A stretch of 64,000 nucleotides of DNA, taken from the NCBI RefSeq assembly GCF_003719195.1, contig NZ_CP024996.1, positions 2,170,001 through 2,234,000 on the forward strand, read 5' to 3'. This DNA is from Herbaspirillum rubrisubalbicans (GTDB taxonomy: Bacteria; Pseudomonadota; Gammaproteobacteria; Burkholderiales; Burkholderiaceae_D). Both the position numbers and the translations under genes were made by a program. Positions within the stretch are counted from its first letter, which is position 1; each line of letters begins with the position of its first letter. Of this stretch, positions 44,182-53,764 are shown in pieces. The notes under the pieces were generated by a model. That model did not search any database, was not told the DNA's origin, and saw only the letters and a program-made list of their open reading frames with translations.

Positions 44182-45258
44182 ATGAAAATTAAAGTTCTTA
44201 TCGTGGATGATTCGGCGCTGATCCGGAGCGTCATGCGTGAAATCATCGGCAGCCAGCCCGACATGGAAGTGGTGGGTGTGGCTCCCGATCCCATCATTGC
44301 GCGCGAGCTGATCAAGCAGACCAATCCGGACGTGCTGACGCTGGACGTGGAAATGCCGCGCATGGATGGCTTGGATTTCCTGGAAAAGCTCATGCGCCTG
44401 CGCCCCATGCCGGTGGTGATGGTGTCTTCGCTGACCGAGCGTGGCTCCGAAATCACACTGCGCGCCCTGGAACTGGGTGCCATCGACTTCGTGACCAAGC
44501 CCAAGATATCGATACAGAGCGGTATGCAGGAATATGCCGACATGATCGCCGACAAGATCCGCGCTGCCGCCAAGGCGCGCGTGCGCGCCCGTCCGTCGCG
44601 CTCGGCCGAGCAGGCGACCACCTCTGGTGAGGTTTTGCCGCAGATCCGCAATCCGCTCACCAGTAGTGAAAAACTGATCATCATCGGCGCCTCTACCGGT
44701 GGCACCGAAGCGATCAAGGAATTCCTGATTCGTATGCCGTCGGACTGCCCGGGCATCCTGATTACCCAGCACATGCCAGAAGGCTTTACCCGCTCCTTTG
44801 CCCAGCGTCTCAACAACCTGTGCAAGATCTCGGTAGTGGAGTCGGCTGGCAACGAACGCGTATTGCCCGGCCACGCCTATATCGCTCCCGGCCACTCGCA
44901 CCTGAAACTGGTGCGCAGTGGCGCCAACTACATGACCCAGCTTGACCAGGGGCCGCCGGTGAATCGCCACCGTCCCTCGGTGGATGTGCTGTTCCAATCG
45001 GCCGCCACCTGCGCAGGCAAGAACGCGGTGGGCGTGATCCTGACCGGGATGGGCAAGGATGGCGCCCAGGGAATGCTGGAAATGCGCAATGCCGGCGCCT
45101 ACAACTTTGCCCAGGATGAAGCTTCCTGCGTGGTCTTCGGGATGCCGCGCGAAGCCATCGCCGTGGGTGCAGCCCATGAGGTTCTGTCGCTGCAGGCCAT
45201 GCCGGGCAGGGTACTGGCGTGGCTGGCAGAACACGGAAGCCGTGCCCTGCGCGTTTGA
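44182..45258 (+). CDS. cheB: Protein-glutamate methylesterase CheB
   Basis: ATG 44182 is taken; a GTG lies one codon earlier. The 358 residues combine a receiver domain ([12 protein letters not shown], phospho-acceptor Asp55 in [10 protein letters not shown], Lys in FVTKP) and a methylesterase domain. Its Ser/His/Asp triad is [19 protein letters not shown] and GMGKDGA. It removes methyl groups from receptors when phosphorylated by CheA, which is not in this window. It is 59 bases after cheD. Confidence 0.96.
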   Translation: MKIKVLIVDDSALIRSVMREIIGSQPDMEVVGVAPDPIIARELIKQTNPDVLTLDVEMPRMDGLDFLEKLMRLRPMPVVMVSSLTERGSEITLRALELGAIDFVTKPKISIQSGMQEYADMIADKIRAAAKARVRARPSRSAEQATTSGEVLPQIRNPLTSSEKLIIIGASTGGTEAIKEFLIRMPSDCPGILITQHMPEGFTRSFAQRLNNLCKISVVESAGNERVLPGHAYIAPGHSHLKLVRSGANYMTQLDQGPPVNRHRPSVDVLFQSAATCAGKNAVGVILTGMGKDGAQGMLEMRNAGAYNFAQDEASCVVFGMPREAIAVGAAHEVLSLQAMPGRVLAWLAEHGSRALRV

Positions 45259-45365
45259 TGTGGCGTTGAGCGCTTATTGTTCTGCCAGTTTTGTTTTGCT
45301 GCACTACAATGCGTTGCATATAAGAGGAAGTATGGGCTGATTGGCCCTTACTTGGGGTAAGTAGA

Positions 45366-45405
45366 GGTTATCGGTTCAAGTTGCGCAGTGCCCTTGCCGA
45401 TAACC
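45366..45405 (+). promoter_or_regulatory. cheY upstream inverted repeat with sigma-28-like promoter
   Basis: GGTTATCGG (45366-45374) and CCGATAACC (45397-45405) are perfect 9-bp arms around 22 bases. The right arm contains GCCGATAA (45396-45403), the perfect -10 of a sigma-28 promoter. TCAAGTTG (45376-45383) upstream is a fair -35 with 12 instead of 11 bases of spacing. The site ends about 30 bases before the cheY start. Confidence 0.5.
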
Positions 45406-45436
45406 AAGAATTCAATTGTTCAGATGGAGTCTTAGC

Positions 45437-45832
45437 ATGTCGGGTCCCAATACCAAGTTCTTAGTTGTCGATGATTTCTCGACCATGCGTCGCATTGTGC
45501 GCAATCTGCTCAAGGAGTTGGGCTACACCAACGTGGATGAGGCCGAAGATGGTGTGCAGGCTCTGCAAAAGCTGCGCAGCGACCAGTTCGACTTTGTCGT
45601 CTCTGACTGGAACATGCCCAATATGGACGGTCTGACCATGCTGCAAGAAATCCGCAAGGATCCTGCCTTGTCCAAGTTGCCGGTGCTGATGGTCACTGCC
45701 GAAGCCAAGAAGGAAAACATCGTGGCGGCCGCCCAGGCCGGCGCCAACGGTTACGTCGTCAAGCCCTTCACTGCAGCGACGCTGGATGAGAAGCTGGGCA
45801 AGATCTTCGAAAAGATGGCCGCAGGTGGCTGA
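45437..45832 (+). CDS. cheY: Chemotaxis response regulator CheY
   Basis: GGAG at 45426-45429 selects ATG 45437. The 131-residue receiver has the acidic pocket Asp12/Asp13, the phosphorylation site Asp57 ([12 protein letters not shown]), Thr87 and Lys109 at exactly the E. coli positions. Phosphorylated CheY binds FliM at the flagellar motor to change rotation. Its stop overlaps the GTG start of cheZ. Confidence 0.97.
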   Translation: MSGPNTKFLVVDDFSTMRRIVRNLLKELGYTNVDEAEDGVQALQKLRSDQFDFVVSDWNMPNMDGLTMLQEIRKDPALSKLPVLMVTAEAKKENIVAAAQAGANGYVVKPFTAATLDEKLGKIFEKMAAGG

Positions 45833-46484
45833 GGTGGATAGCGCCCCCAATCCCGCCCGTACTTCATCGGTCGAGGGCTCCGGCGTGAGCGAAGAGGTGC
45901 TGGTGCGCATCGGCCACATGACGCGCAACCTGCACGATAGCTTGCGCGGACTGGGTTTCGATCGTTTGCTGGAAAAAGCCGCCAGCGATATGCCGGACGC
46001 TCGTGACCGTCTCGAATACGTGGCCCGCATGACCGAGCAGGCCGCCCAGCGCGTGCTCAATGCCACTGAGCTGGCCAGCCCCCTGCAGGAGCGCATCCAT
46101 GACGGCGCCAGCGAACTCAAGGCGCAGTGGGATGCTGCCAGCGCCGGTAGCTTCTCCGAAGCCGACTATCGCGCGCTGGCTGCCAAGACCTCGGCCTTCT
46201 TGGCCCAGGCCGGGGAAGACAGCAGCGTGACCAAGCAGCAATTGCTGGACATCATGATGGCCCAGGACTTCCAGGACCTGACCGGTCAGGTCATCAAGCG
46301 CGTCACCAAGCTGGCCCATGACCTGGAGTCGCAACTGGTGCAGTTGCTGGTCGATTATTCGCCTTCAGAGACCAAGCGCGAAGATAGCGGTTTGCTCAAC
46401 GGCCCGCAAATCGACCCGGCCGGCAAGGATGTCATCGCCAACCAGGGTCAGGTAGATGATTTGCTGGAGAGCCTGGGCTTCTGA
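45825..46484 (+). CDS. cheZ: CheY-phosphate phosphatase CheZ
   Basis: GTG 45825 overlaps the end of cheY by eight bases and gives 219 residues, close to the 214 of E. coli; a second GTG at 45834 is possible. The long helical hairpin contains [16 protein letters not shown] with the catalytic Gln. The C-terminus [13 protein letters not shown] is the CheY-binding peptide. It shortens the CheY-P signal. Upstream ATGs lie within the cheY frame and are not credible. Confidence 0.93.
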   Translation: MAEVDSAPNPARTSSVEGSGVSEEVLVRIGHMTRNLHDSLRGLGFDRLLEKAASDMPDARDRLEYVARMTEQAAQRVLNATELASPLQERIHDGASELKAQWDAASAGSFSEADYRALAAKTSAFLAQAGEDSSVTKQQLLDIMMAQDFQDLTGQVIKRVTKLAHDLESQLVQLLVDYSPSETKREDSGLLNGPQIDPAGKDVIANQGQVDDLLESLGF

Positions 46485-46506
46485 GTTGGGTGGCCAGCGA
46501 ACAGGA

Positions 46507-46553
46507 AACGCTTCGAATGTTGCCTTGATGGCAAGTTCGGGGCGTTTTGTTTT
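46507..46553 (+). terminator. Terminator after cheYZ
   Basis: An interrupted stem pairs AACGC, CGAA and TTGCC with GGCAA, TTCG and GGCGTT, with loop TTGAT and T-rich sequence after it (TTTTGTTTTTG). Confidence 0.75.
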
Positions 46554-46558
46554 TGTGT

Positions 46559-46834
46559 CTCAAATGCTACGCAGCGGCGGTAATGGCGCCCTGAAATCGG
46601 CGGGATTGCGCCATCGCGCTTGACTTTTCTTCATCTATGTCGGATTCGATACGCATCGTGCTGCCACAGGCAGAGCCTTGCGATTTTGCCTAGTCCGAAA
46701 TGCGGGACGTTTTCACCGTTATTCCCCTGATGATCCAGGCGCCCGCTCGCCAATAATCCTAGCCTATTGTTCTACAAATCCGTCCAGCGCACGCGACGCA
46801 GGAGGGGCAGTGGTTTAGCAGGGGGATAAGGCGG
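46559..46834. promoter_or_regulatory. Upstream region of the flhB operon
   Basis: About 275 bases without a gene separate the cheYZ terminator from flhB and must contain the promoter of flhB-flhA-flhF-flhG-fliA. No sigma-28 site is seen. AGGCAGAGCCTTGC at 46667-46680 resembles sigma-54 but has one base too few between its halves. Confidence 0.35.
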
Positions 46835-48010
46835 ATGGCCGAAGACAGCGATATGGAGCGGACCGAACCCGCCACGGGCAAACGCATTGAGCGTGCCCGT
46901 GAGCAGGGCGATGTGCCGCGTTCGCGTGAATTGGCCACGACCTTGATGTTGTTGGTGGGTGGTAGCTGTGTCTGGCTCTTCAGTGGTCCGGTGGTGACCA
47001 GCCTGGACCGCATCCTGGTAGCCACGATGAGCTTCGAGCGGGCCGCAGCCTTCGATCCGGTGGTCATGTTCAACATGTTGAGCGCTCACCTCATCGATGT
47101 GGCCGTCGCCCTCATTCCTTTGGCCTTCCTGATGACCCTGGCTGCCATGGCTGCGCCGCTGATGCTGGGGGGCTGGCTGTTCAACGTGCAGTCATTGGCG
47201 CCCAAGTTCGGCAAACTCAATCCCATCAGCGGCTTTGCCAACATGTTTTCGATCAATTCCTTGGTTGAGTTGGGCAAGGCGGTATTGAAGACCGTGCTGG
47301 TGGGGACTGTGGCCTGGGTAGCTATTCGCGGCCAGCTTGATGCCGTGGTGGGGTTGGGGGTGGAGTCGCTCAAGACTGCGGGGGCGCATTCGGCCTATCT
47401 GCTGTGGGTCAGCTTCATCACCATCGTGTCGGCGCTGGTGTTGATCGCCGCGTTGGACGTGCCTTACCAGATATGGAATTACGGTCGCAAGCTGCGCATG
47501 ACGCGCGAAGAGGTCAAGCAGGAACACAAGGAGTCCGAAGGCGACCCCCACATCAAGGGCAAGATCCGTGCGATGCAGCGTGCCATGGCGCGGCGTCGCA
47601 TGATGGCCGAGGTGCCCACCGCCGATGTGGTGGTGACCAACCCGACCCACTATGCGGTGGCATTGAAATACACCGAAGGTAAGATGGGCGCGCCCAAGGT
47701 GGTGGCCAAGGGAGCCGACGACATCGCTGCCAAGATCCGCGAACTGGCGCGCGAGCATAAGGTGCCGCTGCTGGAAGCGCCACCTCTGGCGCGTGCGCTG
47801 CACACCCATACCGAAATCGGTGACGAAATCCCCGAGGCGCTCTACACCGCGGTGGCCGAAGTGCTGGCCTATGTGTTCCAGTTGCGCACCTATGGCAAGT
47901 TCGGCGGCAACCGTCCGGTGGAACCCACCGAGCTGAACGTGCCCAAGGAACTCGATCCGGCCACCGCGCCCAAGAAACCCCGCGGGGCCAAGAATAGAAG
48001 CAGGCAGTAA
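46835..48010 (+). CDS. flhB: Flagellar export switch protein FlhB
   Basis: The 391-residue protein has the N-terminal signature SDMERTEPATGKRIERAREQG, four membrane helices and the self-cleaving NPTH motif at residues 269-272 (VVTNPTHYAVALKY), the same position as in Salmonella. The cytoplasmic domain controls the hook-to-filament switch of export specificity. It is followed two bases later by flhA. The start ATG 46835 follows AAGGCGG. Confidence 0.96.
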   Translation: MAEDSDMERTEPATGKRIERAREQGDVPRSRELATTLMLLVGGSCVWLFSGPVVTSLDRILVATMSFERAAAFDPVVMFNMLSAHLIDVAVALIPLAFLMTLAAMAAPLMLGGWLFNVQSLAPKFGKLNPISGFANMFSINSLVELGKAVLKTVLVGTVAWVAIRGQLDAVVGLGVESLKTAGAHSAYLLWVSFITIVSALVLIAALDVPYQIWNYGRKLRMTREEVKQEHKESEGDPHIKGKIRAMQRAMARRRMMAEVPTADVVVTNPTHYAVALKYTEGKMGAPKVVAKGADDIAAKIRELAREHKVPLLEAPPLARALHTHTEIGDEIPEALYTAVAEVLAYVFQLRTYGKFGGNRPVEPTELNVPKELDPATAPKKPRGAKNRSRQ

Positions 48011-48012
48011 CG

Positions 48013-50121
48013 ATGGCGACCAAACTCAATACCATGAAAATCCCGGCCTGGGTGCCGGTCAAGAGCGGCAGGGCACTGGCGGCCCCGATCCTCATCGTCA
48101 TGATGCTGGCGATGATGGTGTTGCCGCTGCCGGCCTTCATGCTGGATCTGCTGTTCAGCTTCAACATTTCGCTCTCGGTGATTGTGCTCATGACCGCGCT
48201 CTACACGGTCAAGCCGCTGGACTTCATCGCCTTCCCAGCGGTGCTGCTGGTGTCGACCATGCTGCGCCTGTCGCTCAACGTGGCCTCCACCCGTATCGTG
48301 CTGACTGAAGGCCACACCGGCCCGGATGCCGCCGGCAAGGTGATCGAGGCTTTCGGCCACTTCCTCATCGGTGGCAACTACACCGTCGGTATCGTGGTGT
48401 TCGTGATTTTGACCATCATCAACTTCATGGTGGTGACCAAGGGTGCCGGTCGTATCGCTGAAGTGGGTGCACGCTTTACCCTGGACGCCATGCCTGGTAA
48501 GCAGATGGCCATCGATGCCGACCTCAACGCCGGCTTGATCGGTGAGCCTGAAGCCCGCGCCCGCCGCAAGGAAGTGGCGCAGGAGTCGGAGTTCTACGGC
48601 GCCATGGATGGTGCCTCCAAGTACGTGCGCGGCGACGCCGTGGCCGGCATCATCGTGACCGTGGTCAACATCGTCGGCGGCCTGGTGGTGGGCATGGTGC
48701 AGCACGACCTGGCCTTCGATGCGGCCTTGAAGAACTACACCCTGCTGGCCATCGGTGATGGCCTGGTGGCGCAGATTCCTTCGCTGATCATCTCGACGGC
48801 CGCCGGTGTAGTGGTCTCGCGCGTGGCCAACGACCAGGACGTGGGCGGACAACTGATCAACCAGCTCTTCGCCAAGCCTGAAGTGCTCTACATTACCGCT
48901 GTCATCATCGGTGGCATGGGCTTGATCCCGGGAATGCCGCACATCGCTTTCATCTTGCTGGCTGCGGCCATGGGCGGCGGCGCCTATGCCATCGGCAAGC
49001 GGGTCGAAAAAACCAAGGCCGAAGCGGCGGCCGCCGCACCGCAGGCCACCGCCTCGGCCGCTGCGCCTGCCGAGGGCGAGGAAGCGACCTGGAGCGACGT
49101 CATGCCGGTCGATACCCTGGGCCTGGAAGTGGGTTACCGCCTTATTCCGCTGGTGGACAAGGGGCAGGGTGGCGAACTGCTCAAGCGCATCAAGGGCATC
49201 CGCAAGAAGTTTGCCCAGGAAGTGGGCTTCCTGTCGCCGCCCATCCATATCCGCGACAACCTGGAATTGAAGCCCTCGGCCTACCGCATTACCTTGAAAG
49301 GGGTGGAGGTGGGCAATGGCGAGGCCCATGCCGGCCAATACCTGGCCATCAACCCCGGTATGGTGACCGGTCCCTTGCCGGGCATGATGACGTCCGACCC
49401 GGCCTTTGGCCTGCCGGCGGTATGGATCGACAACAGCCTGCGCGAACAAGCCTCCACCATGGGCTATACCGTGGTCGATGCCGGCACCGTGGTGGCCACC
49501 CACCTGAACCACTTGATCACTACCCATGCCGCCGAGCTGCTGGGTCGCCAAGAAGTGCAGAGCCTGCTGGACCACCTGGGCAAGGAAGCCCCCAAGCTGG
49601 TGGAAGACCTGGTGCCCAAGATGCTGCCGCTGGGCACCCTGCAGAAGGTATTGCAGAACCTCTTGGCCGAAGGCGTGCATATTCGCGATATGCGCACTAT
49701 CATCGAAACCTTGGCCGAGCACGCCGCACGCATCCAGGACCCGACCGATCTGACGGCGATCGTGCGCATCGCGCTGGGCCGGGCCATCGTGCAACAGATT
49801 TTCCCGGGCGAGAGCGAGTTGGCCGTCATGGCCCTCGATTCCAAGCTCGAACGCCTGCTCATGCAGGCCCTGCAAGCCAGCGGCGACAGTGGTGGCATCG
49901 AGCCGGGCCTGGCCGATTCGCTGGTACAGCAGACCGAGATGGCGGCGCAGCGCCAGGAGCAGATGGGCTTTGCCCCGGTATTGCTGGTGGGAGCGCCGCT
50001 GCGTACCTTGCTGGCGCGCTTCTTGCGCCGCGCCTTGCCACAGTTGCGTGTGCTCTCGCACGCTGAAGTACCCGAGTCGAAAACGATTAAAGTTACCAGC
50101 CTAGTTGGAGGGCAAGCATGA
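48013..50121 (+). CDS. flhA: Flagellar export gate protein FlhA
   Basis: The 702-residue protein has eight N-terminal helices with the conserved MLRLSLNVASTRIVLTEGH and TLDAMPGKQMAIDADLNAGLI segments of the FHIPEP family. An Ala-rich linker (residues 335-360) and a large cytoplasmic domain with PIHIRDNLELKPSAYRITLKG follow. It forms the nonameric proton-driven export gate. It overlaps flhF by four bases. Confidence 0.97.
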   Translation: MATKLNTMKIPAWVPVKSGRALAAPILIVMMLAMMVLPLPAFMLDLLFSFNISLSVIVLMTALYTVKPLDFIAFPAVLLVSTMLRLSLNVASTRIVLTEGHTGPDAAGKVIEAFGHFLIGGNYTVGIVVFVILTIINFMVVTKGAGRIAEVGARFTLDAMPGKQMAIDADLNAGLIGEPEARARRKEVAQESEFYGAMDGASKYVRGDAVAGIIVTVVNIVGGLVVGMVQHDLAFDAALKNYTLLAIGDGLVAQIPSLIISTAAGVVVSRVANDQDVGGQLINQLFAKPEVLYITAVIIGGMGLIPGMPHIAFILLAAAMGGGAYAIGKRVEKTKAEAAAAAPQATASAAAPAEGEEATWSDVMPVDTLGLEVGYRLIPLVDKGQGGELLKRIKGIRKKFAQEVGFLSPPIHIRDNLELKPSAYRITLKGVEVGNGEAHAGQYLAINPGMVTGPLPGMMTSDPAFGLPAVWIDNSLREQASTMGYTVVDAGTVVATHLNHLITTHAAELLGRQEVQSLLDHLGKEAPKLVEDLVPKMLPLGTLQKVLQNLLAEGVHIRDMRTIIETLAEHAARIQDPTDLTAIVRIALGRAIVQQIFPGESELAVMALDSKLERLLMQALQASGDSGGIEPGLADSLVQQTEMAAQRQEQMGFAPVLLVGAPLRTLLARFLRRALPQLRVLSHAEVPESKTIKVTSLVGGQA

Positions 50122-51599
50122 ACGTCAAGAAATTTATCGCCAATTCTTCTCGCGAGGCCTGGCGCCAGGTTCGCGAGGCGCTTGGGCCGGATGCCGTCAT
50201 TCTCTCCAACCGCAATATTCCTGACGGGGTGGAGATCCTGGCCATGGCCAATGAGGACATGACCACCCTGGTGGCCCCCACCGGGGCGCGCGACCCCAAT
50301 GCTCGCCCACCGGCGGCATCCTTGCAGCAGCAGTCCGGTCAGCCTGCGGCCCAGCAGCCCAAGCGCCCAGCCTTGCTATCCTCGCCAGTGGCACAGCAGC
50401 CGGTGCGTGCAGCGCGTGCCGAGAATGCGCCCTTGCTGGATCAGCCGGCCCAAGGTCGTGCTCCGGCCCGCGCAGCAGAACCGCCCGCTACTGGAGACGC
50501 CCGCGTCTGGCGCAGCCGCCGCGTAGAGCAGGCCGCCCGCCCGGCCTCCGGCGCAGCCCATGAGTCGGGTCAAGCGGATCAGCGCCCGCGTTCGGCCCTG
50601 CCCGAATTCGATGGCAAGGACTATGACGAAATCCTGTCCGAAGTCATGAGTGAAATCCGCTCCATGCGCGGTGTGCTGGAAACCCAACTGGCCGAGATAT
50701 CCTGGGGCGGCACGCAAAAGCGCGAACCCCTGAAGGGCATCGTCCTGAAGGAAATGCTGGCGGCCGGTTTCTCGGCCAGCCTGTCGCGCCTGATCACCGA
50801 AAACCTGCCTGCCAACTCGAAGTCGCAGGACATCATGTTCTGGGTCAAGTCGGTGCTGGCGCGCAACCTCAATACCTTGGCCAACGAAAACGAGTTGCTG
50901 GAAAACGGCGGCGTCTTCGCCCTGGTCGGACCTACCGGCGTGGGCAAGACCACCACCACGGCCAAGCTGGCCGCACGCTGCGTGATGCGCCACGGTTCCG
51001 GCAAGCTGGCCCTGATCACCACCGACGGCTACCGTATCGGTGGATATGAACAATTGCGCATCTACGGCAAGATCCTGGGCGTGATGGTGCATTCGGTCAA
51101 GGATGAGACCGACCTGCGTATCGCCCTGGAAGAATTGAAGGGCAAGCACACCGTCCTGATCGATACCGCCGGCGTGGGCCAGCGCGACCAGATGGTGGCC
51201 GAGCAGGATGCCATGCTGGCTGGCGCTGGTGTGGACATCAAGCGCCTCTTGTGTCTGAACGCTACCGCCACCGGCGGTACCTTGAACGAGGTGGTGCACG
51301 CCTATTCCAGCTCGGGCCTGGCCGGTTGCATCATCACCAAGCTTGATGAAGCGGCCACCATCGGTAACGTGCTGGACGTGGTGATCCGTCACAAGCTCAA
51401 TTTGCATTACGTGGCCAATGGCCAGCGCGTGCCGGAAGACCTGCATGTGGCCAACAAGCTCTACCTGGCAGATCGCGCCTTCAAGCAGAAGCGCGAAACG
51501 GCTCCCTTCGAATTCCAGGAGGGGGAGTTGCCGGGGGTCATTGGTCCCACCGCCATGTCCATGAATGACAAAGGACTGCGTGAGGTGAGCTTTGGCTAG
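50118..51599 (+). CDS. flhF: Flagellar placement GTPase FlhF
   Basis: The 493-residue protein has a basic N-terminal start (MNVKKFIANSSREAWRQV), a Pro/Ala/Gln-rich unstructured stretch (60-165) and an SRP-type NG domain. The P-loop GPTGVGKTTTT lies near residue 271, followed by TTDGYRIGGYEQLRIYGK, DTAGVGQRDQ and TKLDEAAT. It sets site and number of flagella with FlhG, whose start overlaps its end by eight bases. The linker is longer than average and of low complexity. Confidence 0.95.
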   Translation: MNVKKFIANSSREAWRQVREALGPDAVILSNRNIPDGVEILAMANEDMTTLVAPTGARDPNARPPAASLQQQSGQPAAQQPKRPALLSSPVAQQPVRAARAENAPLLDQPAQGRAPARAAEPPATGDARVWRSRRVEQAARPASGAAHESGQADQRPRSALPEFDGKDYDEILSEVMSEIRSMRGVLETQLAEISWGGTQKREPLKGIVLKEMLAAGFSASLSRLITENLPANSKSQDIMFWVKSVLARNLNTLANENELLENGGVFALVGPTGVGKTTTTAKLAARCVMRHGSGKLALITTDGYRIGGYEQLRIYGKILGVMVHSVKDETDLRIALEELKGKHTVLIDTAGVGQRDQMVAEQDAMLAGAGVDIKRLLCLNATATGGTLNEVVHAYSSSGLAGCIITKLDEAATIGNVLDVVIRHKLNLHYVANGQRVPEDLHVANKLYLADRAFKQKRETAPFEFQEGELPGVIGPTAMSMNDKGLREVSFG

Positions 51600-52437
51600 T
51601 TACGACATCGATCAGGCAACAGGTCTGCGTCGGATGCTGGAGCGTCCGGTACCCAGGCTGTTCACCTTCTTCTCGGTGCTGGGCGAAGAAGAGAAAAGCG
51701 CCATGCTCATCAATCTGGCAGCCTCGCTGGCGCAGGCCAAGCACAGCGTGCTGGTGGTGGATGGCGACGTTGCCAGTACCGGACTCTTGACCCGCATCGG
51801 CCTGCGCCACGACGTGGCCACGCTGCAGGAAGTCGCACGCATGGAGCGTACCCTGGCCGAAGCCACGCGGCGCTTGCCGGAAGGTTTTTCGATGGCGCGC
51901 ATCGCCCGGCGCAGCGTGCCCCAGGCCAATGACCCGAATGCCGGGCGCTTGGCCGAGATTTTCGACAGCCTTATCGAACAGGCCGAAATCACGCTGGTCA
52001 ATGGCGTGCTGGCGCGCGATGAATCACTGCCGGTACCGACCATGGAAATGGGCGAGATCGTGATTCAGGTCTCGACTACGGCCTCCTCGATCAAGGCCGC
52101 CTATGTCTTGTTGAAGAGCTTGAGCGACCGTATCGGCCGTCGTCCCTTCAGCCTCATCGTCAATGACGCCACTGAGGCCGAAGCGCGTACCGTCTATGCC
52201 AACATGGCTCAGGCGGCCAGCCGCTATCTGGCGGCGCAGTTGAATTTCCTCGGGTCCATCCCGGCCGACGACCATATTCGCCGGGCCACCGGTCAGGGCC
52301 GGGCAGTGATGGATGTGTTCCCCTTCGCCGGGGCGGCACTGGCTTTCCAGCGTCTGTCCAAGCGATTCACGGCGGGTGCTGACAGCGCTCGCAGCACTTA
52401 CGGCATGGCTACCGACGGTGCGAGCCTGGGAGTGTGA
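51592..52437 (+). CDS. flhG: FlhG/FleN-like ParA protein with degenerate P-loop
   Basis: The 281-residue MinD-like protein starts at TTG 51592 inside flhF. Its position between flhF and fliA marks it as FlhG. The deviant Walker A is replaced by SVLGEEEKSAM: Lys35 and Ser36 keep the P-loop Lys-Ser, but the glycines and the MinD signature lysine (Leu30 here) are lost. Walker A' is VVDGDVAST, while the DTGAG-like switch reads LVNGVLA. Nucleotide hydrolysis and dimer control are therefore doubtful. It may act as an inert partner of FlhF or regulator of the flagellar genes. Confidence 0.85.
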   Translation: MASYDIDQATGLRRMLERPVPRLFTFFSVLGEEEKSAMLINLAASLAQAKHSVLVVDGDVASTGLLTRIGLRHDVATLQEVARMERTLAEATRRLPEGFSMARIARRSVPQANDPNAGRLAEIFDSLIEQAEITLVNGVLARDESLPVPTMEMGEIVIQVSTTASSIKAAYVLLKSLSDRIGRRPFSLIVNDATEAEARTVYANMAQAASRYLAAQLNFLGSIPADDHIRRATGQGRAVMDVFPFAGAALAFQRLSKRFTAGADSARSTYGMATDGASLGV

Positions 52438-52442
52438 CGTGC

Positions 52443-53180
52443 ATGTATAACGTCAAGGGAAAGAAGGGCAAGAACGACGTCCTGGAGCAACATGCGCCGC
52501 TGGTCAAGAAATTGGCGCATCAGCTCAAGGCCAAGTTGCCCCCTAGCGTGGAGGTGGACGACCTGATCCAGGCCGGCATGATGGGCTTGCTCGACGCCGT
52601 CAACCGTTACGAGGAAACCCATGGCGCGCAGTTCGAGACCTATGCCGTACAGCGCATCCGGGGCGCCATGCTGGATGAACTGCGCAGCAGCGACTGGCTG
52701 CCGCGCAGTATCCGCCAGAATGCCCGCAAGGTGGAAGAAGCCATGCAGGCGCTGTTGCAGCAACTGGGGCGCCAGCCGCAGGAAACGGAAGTGGCGCAGC
52801 ACATGAAGATCAGCCTGGTCGAGTATCAATCGCTGCTGACCGAATGCGGTGGCCACCAGTTGATCTACTACGAAGACTTCCACGACGATGAGGGCGGTCA
52901 TGAGCACTTCCTGGATCGTTACCAGACTGGCGAAGCCGATGACGATCCGCTGCAGAGCCTGATCAATGGCGGCTTTCGCGACGCCGTGGTCGATTCCATC
53001 AAGGCCTTGCCCGAACGCGAGCAGATTTTGATGGCCTTGTACTACGAGCAGGAAATGAACCTCAAGGAAATCGGTGCTGTCATGGGCGTGTCTGAGTCGC
53101 GTGTATGCCAGTTGCATAGCCAGGCGATTTCGCGGATGCGAACCTATCTGCGCGAGCATTCCTGGAGCGGGGTGGCCTGA
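52443..53180 (+). CDS. fliA: Flagellar sigma factor FliA (sigma-28)
   Basis: GGGAG at 52428-52432 selects ATG 52443. The 245-residue protein has sigma region 2 (LIQAGMMGLLDAVNRYEETHGAQFETYAVQRIRGAMLDELR), region 3 and region 4 (LPEREQILMALYYEQEMNLKEIGAVMGVSESRVCQLHSQAI). It lacks region 1.1, as in FliA. It directs late flagellar genes, and matching promoters are present before flgM and flgK. Its antagonist FlgM is encoded about 0.6 kb downstream on the other strand. Confidence 0.97.
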   Translation: MYNVKGKKGKNDVLEQHAPLVKKLAHQLKAKLPPSVEVDDLIQAGMMGLLDAVNRYEETHGAQFETYAVQRIRGAMLDELRSSDWLPRSIRQNARKVEEAMQALLQQLGRQPQETEVAQHMKISLVEYQSLLTECGGHQLIYYEDFHDDEGGHEHFLDRYQTGEADDDPLQSLINGGFRDAVVDSIKALPEREQILMALYYEQEMNLKEIGAVMGVSESRVCQLHSQAISRMRTYLREHSWSGVA

Positions 53181-53226
53181 AGGTCAACACGCACTCATAC
53201 TGCGAGAGTGCGGTAGCAGAAACGAT

Positions 53227-53250
53227 AAAGCCCGGCATTGCCGGGCTTTT
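53227..53250. terminator. Bidirectional terminator between fliA and flgN
   Basis: AAAGCCCGGC (53227-53236) and GCCGGGCTTT (53240-53249) form a 10-bp stem with an ATT loop. The A and T ends allow use on both strands. Confidence 0.92.
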
Positions 53251-53274
53251 GCATGAGAGGGAAGCGTACAGGTA

Positions 53275-53733
53275 TCAGACCACGCCCAGCCTGCGACCAG
53301 AGGACTTGATGCTGCTCTGTCCATCCGGTCCATAGAAGTTGCCGGCGCTGGTCTTGCCTTGCAGGATGGTCAAGGCGCTCTGGTTGATGGAGAGCTTCTT
53401 GCCGATCAGCAAGCCATTGACGCGGTTCAACTCCTTGGCGTCCTGCGCCAGTTCGAACATGCTGGCCCAGACATCCTTGTCGGTCTCGTTGCCTTGTTCA
53501 TTCATCCATTTCTGCATCCCGGCTTCGTCTTCGCTGTAGCCGAGCTGGCCCAGCAGGAGATGACGGTTGCCGGCCAGGGTGGACATTTCGGCAACAATGC
53601 TGGCTTTTTCGGAGATGATGTCGGTCAAGCCTTCCGCCGTGGCTTCGGCCAGCAAGGCCTGTTCCTGACGCAGTTTTTCCACCAGGCGGGACAGGGCGGC
53701 TTGTTCCAGTTGCAACTTGCTGGCCGGATTCAT
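53275..53733 (-). CDS. flgN: Flagellar export chaperone FlgN
   Basis: The 152-residue protein is almost wholly helical (LQLEQAALSRLVEKLRQEQALLAEATAEG) and has the C-terminal segment VNGLLIGKKLSINQSALTIL typical of FlgN. It chaperones the hook-filament junction proteins FlgK and FlgL. It follows flgM by 31 bases and shares its sigma-28 promoter. Sequence similarity in this family is low, so position next to flgM adds weight. Confidence 0.88.
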   Translation of the reverse strand: MNPASKLQLEQAALSRLVEKLRQEQALLAEATAEGLTDIISEKASIVAEMSTLAGNRHLLLGQLGYSEDEAGMQKWMNEQGNETDKDVWASMFELAQDAKELNRVNGLLIGKKLSINQSALTILQGKTSAGNFYGPDGQSSIKSSGRRLGVV

Positions 53734-53764
53734 GCGAAAGATCCTGTGATCGAACGATGGACGA

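Noticed and set aside
46667..46680. Sigma-54-like site before flhB
   Set aside because: Spacing between the GG and GC elements is one base short.
47890..50061. Long minus-strand frame opposite flhA
   Set aside because: Shadow of a clear FlhA gene. Its composition is low in complexity and rich in His and Gln.
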